NCBI GenBank assembly: GCA_964568395.1
Contig: CAZMPN010000001.1
Location: forward strand, 124,001 to 188,000
DNA from: UBA6016 sp964568395
GTDB lineage: Bacteria > Campylobacterota > Campylobacteria > Campylobacterales > UBA6016
Direction: 5' to 3'
Length of the DNA stretch: 64,000 bases
Part shown: in pieces, positions 59,127 to 64,000 of the stretch
How the letters are laid out: each line of letters begins with the position of its first letter
Position numbering within the stretch: position 1 is the stretch's first letter
The notes under the pieces: generated by a model
What the model saw: the letters and a program-made list of their open reading frames with translations, nothing else
Databases searched by the model: none
What the model was told of the DNA's origin: nothing
Program-made: the position numbers and the translations under genes

Positions 59127-59963
59127 ATGAGAGAGTTAAAAATACTAGCTGTACTAATATTTTTTGTAGGGCTTACATATTGGGGCGTGGAGCCTTATGC
59201 GCACCATGTAATGCACCCCGAGGTTTCTCCTGCAGACTTTACGTTTAAAGATTTGCCAAAACAAAACACGAGCGGAGACGCCGCAAAAGGTAAAGAGATT
59301 GTGGCTGCGCAGTGTATCTCTTGCCACTCAGTAAACAAAGAGGGCATCAAGCTTGCGATGAGCGACGCCGACGCTGCGAACACTTACGGTGTTGTCCCGC
59401 CGGATCTTTCAAATGTTGCGGCCATTTATGACCACAACTTCCTGGCTAACTTCATCCAAAATCCGGAAGGCGCGGTAAAAGCTAAGCCGGGCAAATACGC
59501 TATGCCAAATCTAGGCATAAGCGCCGAAGACGCGGGACATATAGTTGCGTATCTATCCTCTATCGCAAACAAAAACCTGACTGCTAAACAGGTTACCGAA
59601 GAGGCTTGCGTTAGATGCCATAACATAAAATACGAAGGTATAAGCAGGGTAGCTACCGACGCTAGAATCAAAGAGTATATGGGTTCAGTTCCGCCTGATT
59701 TGTCGCAAGTCATCAAATCAAAAGGCGAGCATTATCTAGACGGCTTTATCAACGATCCGCAAAAACTTCTTCACGGTACAGGTATGCCGAGAGTCGGTCT
59801 GACAAAAGACGCTCAAGCTAAAGTTATCGAGCACCTTGAAAAAGTCGGCGATCCTAAAAAAGGCGAGAGAAACTCACTTGCTTTCTGGATTTTGGGATAT
59901 TTTGCCATCCTAACCGTACTAACGTACCTATGGAAAGTTTCCAAATTTAAAGAAGTCCACTAA
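59127..59963 (+). CDS. petC: di-haem cytochrome c1 of the bc1 complex
   Basis: 278 residues with two haem c sites, C63-I-S-C66-H67 and C161-V-R-C164-H165, in two similar cytochrome domains (PPDLSNV and PPDLSQV recur). An N-terminal and a C-terminal (about 255-272) membrane helix anchor it. This di-haem form is typical of Campylobacterota instead of single-haem c1. Three bases after petB. Confidence 0.95.
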   Translation: MRELKILAVLIFFVGLTYWGVEPYAHHVMHPEVSPADFTFKDLPKQNTSGDAAKGKEIVAAQCISCHSVNKEGIKLAMSDADAANTYGVVPPDLSNVAAIYDHNFLANFIQNPEGAVKAKPGKYAMPNLGISAEDAGHIVAYLSSIANKNLTAKQVTEEACVRCHNIKYEGISRVATDARIKEYMGSVPPDLSQVIKSKGEHYLDGFINDPQKLLHGTGMPRVGLTKDAQAKVIEHLEKVGDPKKGERNSLAFWILGYFAILTVLTYLWKVSKFKEVH

Positions 59964-59975
59964 GAAGGCATATAA

Positions 59976-60386
59976 ATGATGAAAAAAGCGATATTGATAG
60001 CGGCGGCGGCAGTTATGCTGCCGGCCGCACTTCTTGCCGAAGACAAAGCGGCAATAATGAAAGATATGAAAGCCCAAGAAGAAGCCATGGCCTCAATCCA
60101 AAAAGGGTTGCTATATGGCTCTAAAGAGGGTGTGGCAGACGGTATAAAAGCGCTTAAAGCCGCAAACAAGATAGCTACGCTAAAAGACAATCTTGTAAAC
60201 TATCTTCCAAAAGAGAAAAAAGCGTTGCACAAAACGGCGCTTAAAGAGGGTGAGCTTGTAAATAAGTATGCAGACGAAATGCAAAAAAAGCTTGAAAAAG
60301 GAAGCTATAGCGAAGCGTTTACAGCTTACGGCAAGGTTCTAAACTCTTGCAATACGTGCCATCTTATTATCAGAAACTGGAAGTAA
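59976..60386 (+). CDS. cytochrome c'-like small periplasmic cytochrome
   Basis: 136 residues: signal peptide (about 1-21), a four-helix type pattern rich in Lys, Ala and Leu, and one haem site CNTCH near the C-terminus, as in cytochromes c'. The ATG at 59976 has AAGAAGG upstream; a second ATG follows directly. It closes the petABC operon, 12 bases after petC, and could accept electrons from it or bind NO; both are inferences. Confidence 0.82.
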   Translation: MMKKAILIAAAAVMLPAALLAEDKAAIMKDMKAQEEAMASIQKGLLYGSKEGVADGIKALKAANKIATLKDNLVNYLPKEKKALHKTALKEGELVNKYADEMQKKLEKGSYSEAFTAYGKVLNSCNTCHLIIRNWK

Positions 60387-60402
60387 TTAACCGAAGGTTT
60401 TG

Positions 60403-60440
60403 CCGCACTCCATCTTCGGGGTGCGGATATTTTTTATTTT
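60403..60440 (+). terminator. strong terminator of the petABC operon
   Basis: CCGCACTCC (60403-60411) and GGGGTGCGG (60418-60426) pair over nine base pairs with one G-T, loop ATCTTC, then ATATTTTTTATTTTTC. The accA stop lies in the T-tract on the other strand. Confidence 0.88.
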
Positions 60441-61375
60441 TCTTCTTTAAATCTACCCAAGCTCATTAGTTTAGAGTATCTTTGTTCAAATCTCTTATTG
60501 TTGTCTAGCTGTCGTAGTTTTGATACGGCGCCAAGGAAGTATTCCTTAATCGCTTCCGCCGCACCCTCTTTATCTCTGTGTGCGCCTATGATAGGCTCGT
60601 CTATAATGTCGTCTATCAGGTTTAGAGATTTTAGGTCGTCCGGAGTTATTTTAAGCGCGCTTGTCGCAGTTTCTACCTTCGAGCCGTCGCTCCAAAGGAT
60701 AGCCGCACACCCCTCCGGCGAAATAACGCTGAATACGCTATATCTCATCATGGCAAGGCGATCCGCAACTCCAACCGCTAGCGCGCCGCCGCTTCCGCCT
60801 TCGCCGATGACGACCGATACGGTCACGGTTTCCAGTTGGCTAAGCTCTAGAAGGTTTCTCGCGATAGCCTCCGATTGGCCCCTCTCTTCGGCGCCAAGAC
60901 CAGGATATGCCCCTGGAGTGTCTATTAGCATAAGTACCGGCAGATTGAACTTTTCGGCAAGCTTTGCGGCGCGGAGCGCTTTTCGATACCCTTCCGGATG
61001 CGGCATGCCGAAGTTTCTATGTATTTTGTTCTTTGTGCCTCTGCCCTTCTCTTCGCCGATTACTACGCATTTTACGTCGCCTATCTTGCCTATAAAACAA
61101 ACAATCGAAGGGTCGTCCCTGAAGTGTCTATCGCCGTGTATTTCGTAGGCGTCCGTCATTATGAGCGAGATGTAGTCGAGGGCGTAAGGCCTGTCTTGGT
61201 GACGGGCCAGTTGTAGTTTTTGGTAGTCGCTAAGATTTTTATATGTCTTTACGACCTCTTTGTCGAGCTCTTTTTTGAGTATTTCGGCAGCGTGGAGATC
61301 TTTTTTTACGGTGCTTATTTCTATCTCTTCTTGGAGCTGCTGTATCTTTTTTTCAAAATCTAAATAAAAAGCCAA
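60434..61375 (-). CDS. accA: acetyl-CoA carboxylase carboxyltransferase subunit alpha
   Basis: Makes malonyl-CoA with AccD, from biotinylated AccB. 313 residues with an N-terminal helical region (1-55) and the crotonase-like core: RPYALDYISLI, GEEKGRGTKNKIHRNFGMPHPEGYRKALR, DTPGAYPG and GEGGSGGALA. It follows fabF by four bases and is transcribed with the fab genes. Confidence 0.96.
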   Translation of the reverse strand: MAFYLDFEKKIQQLQEEIEISTVKKDLHAAEILKKELDKEVVKTYKNLSDYQKLQLARHQDRPYALDYISLIMTDAYEIHGDRHFRDDPSIVCFIGKIGDVKCVVIGEEKGRGTKNKIHRNFGMPHPEGYRKALRAAKLAEKFNLPVLMLIDTPGAYPGLGAEERGQSEAIARNLLELSQLETVTVSVVIGEGGSGGALAVGVADRLAMMRYSVFSVISPEGCAAILWSDGSKVETATSALKITPDDLKSLNLIDDIIDEPIIGAHRDKEGAAEAIKEYFLGAVSKLRQLDNNKRFEQRYSKLMSLGRFKEEK

Positions 61376-61379
61376 ACTA

Positions 61380-62618
61380 TTAGACCTTTTTGAATATTAC
61401 GACGCCGTTCGTTCCGCCAAAGCCAAACGAGTTGCTCATCGCTATCTCTATTTTACCTTCTCTTGCGTTATTTGGTACATAGTCTAGGTCGCAATCCGCA
61501 TCCGGAGTCGTGTAGTTGATAGTTGCCGGCATAACGCTATCCCTCATTGCAAGTAGCGTAATAGCGGCTTCTATGCTTCCCGCGGCGCCCAGACAGTGGC
61601 CGGTAGCCCCCTTTGTCGAGCTGACAGGAGGACAGTTGTCTTTGCCGCCAAACAGCTTTTTAAGAGCCATCGTCTCATACCAGTCGTTATATTTGGTGCT
61701 TGTACCGTGGGCGTTTACGTAGTCGATTTTGAAATCGCCGATTCTGGACTTTGCGAATTCTACCGCCGCTTTCATCGCCCTATAGGCGCCTTCGCCTTCC
61801 GGAGCGGGTGTTGTGATATGGTTCGCGTCGCCGCTTTCGCCAAAACCTATAATCTCTCCGTATATTTTAGCGCCTCTGGCTTTTGCGGCCTCATACTCTT
61901 CAAGTATAAGCGTAGCCGCACCCTCGCCCATTACAAAGCCGTCCCTCTCGGTATCAAACGGTCTTGATGCGTGCTGAGGATCATCGTTTCTAGTAGATAG
62001 CGCCTTCATAGCCGCAAATCCGGCTATGCCGATAGGGCATATGGCCGCTTCGGCGCCAACTACCAGCATTGCGTCCGCTTGCCCAAGAAGTATTGATTTG
62101 ACGCCTTCGTTGATTGCGTGCGTTCCGGCTGCGCAAGCCGTAACGGCGCAAAGATTCGGACCTTTAAGTCCTAGTTCGATACTGACGATACCGCCTAGAA
62201 GGTTCGCAAGGGCGGACGGAATAAAGAAAGGAGAAACCCTTCTGTGCCCCTGCTCCGCCAAAATAACGGAGTTTTTTTCGATAGTAGGCAATCCGCCTAT
62301 GCCGCTTGCGGCAGATACGCCGAATCTATCAGCATTTATACTGTTCTTGTCAAGACCAGAATCTCTAAAGGCGTCTACGGCGCTTTTTAGCCCTAGCTGT
62401 ATGAATCTATCTGATTTTTTTACCTCTTTTGCGTCCATTACCACCGTCGGGTCGAAGCCTTTGACCTCGCCTGCTATTTGAACCGGAAAGTTTTCCGGGT
62501 CGAATAATGAAATCCTTTCGATGCCACACTTGCCGTTTAGTATAGCCTCAAAAGAACTTTTTGCGTCTAGGCCCAAAGAAGATACGATACTTATGCCTGT
62601 TACTACTACTCTTTTCAC
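61380..62618 (-). CDS. fabF: beta-ketoacyl-ACP synthase II
   Basis: Elongating condensing enzyme of fatty-acid synthesis. Active-site Cys in VTACAAGTHAI (about residue 163), His in NAHGTSTKYND and His in TKGATGHCLGAAGS complete the Cys-His-His triad. 412 residues. An intrinsic terminator lies between acpP and this gene, so it may be expressed at a lower level. Confidence 0.97.
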   Translation of the reverse strand: MKRVVVTGISIVSSLGLDAKSSFEAILNGKCGIERISLFDPENFPVQIAGEVKGFDPTVVMDAKEVKKSDRFIQLGLKSAVDAFRDSGLDKNSINADRFGVSAASGIGGLPTIEKNSVILAEQGHRRVSPFFIPSALANLLGGIVSIELGLKGPNLCAVTACAAGTHAINEGVKSILLGQADAMLVVGAEAAICPIGIAGFAAMKALSTRNDDPQHASRPFDTERDGFVMGEGAATLILEEYEAAKARGAKIYGEIIGFGESGDANHITTPAPEGEGAYRAMKAAVEFAKSRIGDFKIDYVNAHGTSTKYNDWYETMALKKLFGGKDNCPPVSSTKGATGHCLGAAGSIEAAITLLAMRDSVMPATINYTTPDADCDLDYVPNNAREGKIEIAMSNSFGFGGTNGVVIFKKV

Positions 62619-62652
62619 TGGTCTTGCTCCGAAGAATTTGAAGTGAGGATTG

Positions 62653-62673
62653 AAAACTCCGAGAGATTCGGAG
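62653..62673 (-). terminator. attenuator-like terminator between acpP and fabF
   Basis: On the minus strand CTCCGA and TCGGAG arms (62657-62662 and 62668-62673) with a five-base loop are followed by TTTTC. It lies 12 bases after the acpP stop and 35 before the fabF start, so acpP message could be made in excess. Confidence 0.7.
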
Positions 62674-62684
62674 CTTTCTTCAAT

Positions 62685-62918
62685 TTATTTTTTAATGCTT
62701 TCGATAAAGTCAACTGCGTTTTGTACAGTTTGGATTTTTTCAGCTTGATCATCTGGAATTTCGATATCGAATTTTTCTTCCAAAGCCATAACAAGTTCAA
62801 CTACGTCAAGGCTGTCTGCGCCTAGGTCGTCTGCGAATTTTGACTCCGGTTTTATCTCATCAGCACTTACGTTAAGTTGCTCAACAACTACCGCTTTTAC
62901 ATCATCAAAAATAGCCAT
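62685..62918 (-). CDS. acpP: acyl carrier protein
   Basis: 77 residues; Ser in the DSL motif (ADDLGADSLDVVELVMALE) is the 4'-phosphopantetheine site. Acidic throughout, as usual. The start is ATG 62918 (MAIFDDVK); ten residues of upstream in-frame extension are not real. GGGAG precedes the start. It is the most highly expressed fab gene expected, consistent with the hairpin after it. Confidence 0.97.
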   Translation of the reverse strand: MAIFDDVKAVVVEQLNVSADEIKPESKFADDLGADSLDVVELVMALEEKFDIEIPDDQAEKIQTVQNAVDFIESIKK

Positions 62919-62989
62919 AAATTTCTCCCAAAGGAATTTTAAAACCACACATTATATCAAAGCAACTGTTAAAGTGGCTAAAATTGGCG

Positions 62990-63733
62990 CTACATTAGCA
63001 TCCCGCCGTTTACTTTTAGGGTCTCCCCCGTTATATACGACGCTTCATCGGATAGCAAAAACGCTACGGCGCTCGCTATCTCTGCAGGCTTGCCGAATCT
63101 TTTTAGAGGGATTTTGTCTATGTAGTAGTTTTTAACCTCGTCTTTTAGCTCGTTTGTCATATCCGTCTCTATAAAGCCGGGAGTTACGCTATTGTATCTT
63201 ATCGCTCTCGCCGCGCCCTCTGCCGCAAAGCTTTTGGTCATTGCTATCATGCCGCCCTTGCTTGCGGAGTAGTTCGTCTGACCCGCATTCCCGGTTTCGC
63301 CGACTATCGAGGCTATATTCACTACGCTTCCGAATTTGTTTTTGCTCATGACTTTTAGCGCTTCTCTGCAGCCTACGAAAGTGGATGTCAGGTTTGCTTT
63401 TATGACCGATTCGAAATCTTCGACCTTCATTCTCATGGCAAGTTTGTCGTTCGTGATGCCGGCGTTATTTACAAGATAGTCCATGCTGCCGTCAGAGTCG
63501 ACTATCGTCTTTACCGCATTTACAAACGCCTCTTCGTCGCTTGCGTCGAATCCTATGACGGCCGCTTTGCCGCCGCTTGTCTCTATCTCCGTTTTTAGCG
63601 CGTCGGCTTCCGCTGCGCTGCTTCTATAGTTGATCCATACTTTTAGGCCTTGTTTCGCAAGGTATCTTGCGATCTCGGAGCCTATTCCCCTGCTTGCTCC
63701 CGTGATAAGTACGTTTTTGCCTGTAAATGTCAT
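62990..63733 (-). CDS. fabG: 3-oxoacyl-ACP reductase
   Basis: NADPH-dependent short-chain dehydrogenase of fatty-acid elongation. TGASRGIGSEIA at the N-terminus, VNNAGIT, and the catalytic Ser-Tyr-Lys in NIASIVGETGNAGQTNYSASKG-type sequence with YSASK. 247 residues, ending GGMLM. It follows gpmI by two bases, and acpP lies 71 bases downstream. Confidence 0.96.
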   Translation of the reverse strand: MTFTGKNVLITGASRGIGSEIARYLAKQGLKVWINYRSSAAEADALKTEIETSGGKAAVIGFDASDEEAFVNAVKTIVDSDGSMDYLVNNAGITNDKLAMRMKVEDFESVIKANLTSTFVGCREALKVMSKNKFGSVVNIASIVGETGNAGQTNYSASKGGMIAMTKSFAAEGAARAIRYNSVTPGFIETDMTNELKDEVKNYYIDKIPLKRFGKPAEIASAVAFLLSDEASYITGETLKVNGGMLM

Positions 63734-63735
63734 CT

Positions 63736-64000
63736 TTATCCTTTTATTTCTATTAACGCTCTATCCATTTCGTCCGGTATCTCAAGACCCATAAGGGCGA
63801 GTACGGTCGGAGCTATGTTGTTTAGTCCGCCCTCGCTAACGGTAGATACTCCTTCGTCTTTGACGAAACAGTATACGGAGCCTACGGTGTGGTTTGTGAG
63901 CGTATGCCCATCGTCGTCTTTCATCTCCTCGCAGTTGCCGTGGTCGGAGGTAAGTATGATCGAGTAGCCACTCTCGTCCGCTTTTGCGAATATTTTACCG
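63736..64000 (-). CDS. gpmI: 2,3-bisphosphoglycerate-independent phosphoglycerate mutase, C-terminal part
   Basis: The start is beyond the window; the last 88 residues are visible. LTSDHGNCEEM carries the metal-binding Asp-His pair of the alkaline-phosphatase superfamily phosphatase domain, and the tail has TLTNHTVGSVYC and NNIAPTVLALMGLEIP, the conserved end of GpmI. It interconverts 3- and 2-phosphoglycerate, the step before enolase. fabG follows after two bases, an order remembered from Campylobacter. Confidence 0.93.
   Translation of the reverse strand, partial: GKIFAKADESGYSIILTSDHGNCEEMKDDDGHTLTNHTVGSVYCFVKDEGVSTVSEGGLNNIAPTVLALMGLEIPDEMDRALIEIKG

Noticed and set aside
62615..62825. 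Small frames on both strands across the acpP/fabF gap
   Set aside because: They overlap acpP in other frames and have no ribosome site; the gap is explained by a terminator hairpin.
1..64000. CRISPR arrays, insertion sequences, prophage or integrase genes
   Set aside because: No spaced direct repeats, transposase or phage structural genes were found on reading either strand.

Overview
The window is a gene-dense piece of chromosome from a Campylobacterota (epsilonproteobacterial) genome. The evidence is gene content and order: a futalosine-pathway MqnD, isolated fliP and fliQ genes, a PetABC complex with a di-haem cytochrome c1, a MurF with a hydrophobic N-terminus, and runs of neighbours that I remember as conserved in Campylobacter (NFACT-coiled coil-cdsA-dxr-tsaD; fliQ-murB-mqnD next to recA-eno; dnaG-TPR-rnhA-rnc-aroC; fliP/glmU-coaBC-uppS-prepilin peptidase-truA; gpmI-fabG-acpP-fabF-accA). 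The outer-membrane protein looks like a DUF3373-type porin rather than the Campylobacter MOMP, and several genes lie between coaBC and uppS, so a genus other than Campylobacter is plausible. I cannot name the genus. I see no rRNA, CRISPR array, insertion sequence, integrase or prophage.

Layout. 1-4036: end of an NFACT gene, a small charged protein, then cdsA, dxr, a small hydrolase and tsaD, closely packed. 4101-4646: tpx as a single well-expressed gene. 4690-6609 (minus): mqnD-fliQ-murB. 6708-10067: recA-eno-FtsB-like-secreted protein-aroK, chained by stop/start overlaps. 10089-12591 (minus): a porin and a mono-haem cytochrome c with a perfect FNR-type palindrome upstream, a 54-residue protein, and tRNA-Arg(CCT). 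12631-14693 (minus): dapE and a degenerate GGDEF protein. 14817-15832: a lipoprotein and a receiver-domain protein. 15806-20733: dnaG (minus) and a TPR/zinc-ribbon protein-rnhA-rnc-aroC operon. 20812-25090: a small lipoprotein, tRNA-Arg(GCG), comEA, then ilvA, a CoA-binding protein, trmA and fliP (minus).

25209-38595 is one long plus-strand train: glmU, coaBC, a large FliK-like disordered protein, two ArnT/PMT-type glycosyltransferases, a YbhN-like membrane protein, a GT9 glycosyltransferase, a lysine-rich secreted protein, a PAP2 phosphatase, uppS, prepilin peptidase, an LptF/G permease and truA. Many members overlap by four bases. The shared theme is undecaprenyl carriers, LPS and the cell envelope; uppP and dgkA lie just beyond. 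40715-43438 holds an unknown protein and an orphan CHASE-PAS histidine kinase in more AT-rich DNA. 43435-54341 has HIT, murF, HDOD, uvrB, small coiled-coil proteins, an LpxH-like phosphoesterase, a permuted NlpC/P60-like protein, recJ, a DUF1566-like protein and pyrG. 54463-60386 has rpsU, a cytochrome b561, mnmG and the petABC-cytochrome c'-like operon. 60434-64000 (minus) is fatty-acid synthesis (fabG, acpP, fabF, accA) downstream of the end of gpmI.

Most of the window is conserved housekeeping DNA. The points most worth a second look are the GGDEF protein with a broken active site but an intact I-site, the FNR box ahead of the cytochrome/porin pair, recurrent leaderless-type promoters, inverted repeats at the lipoprotein and petA promoters, the membrane-bound MurF, and the lipid-carrier/glycosyltransferase block with its polycationic secreted protein.
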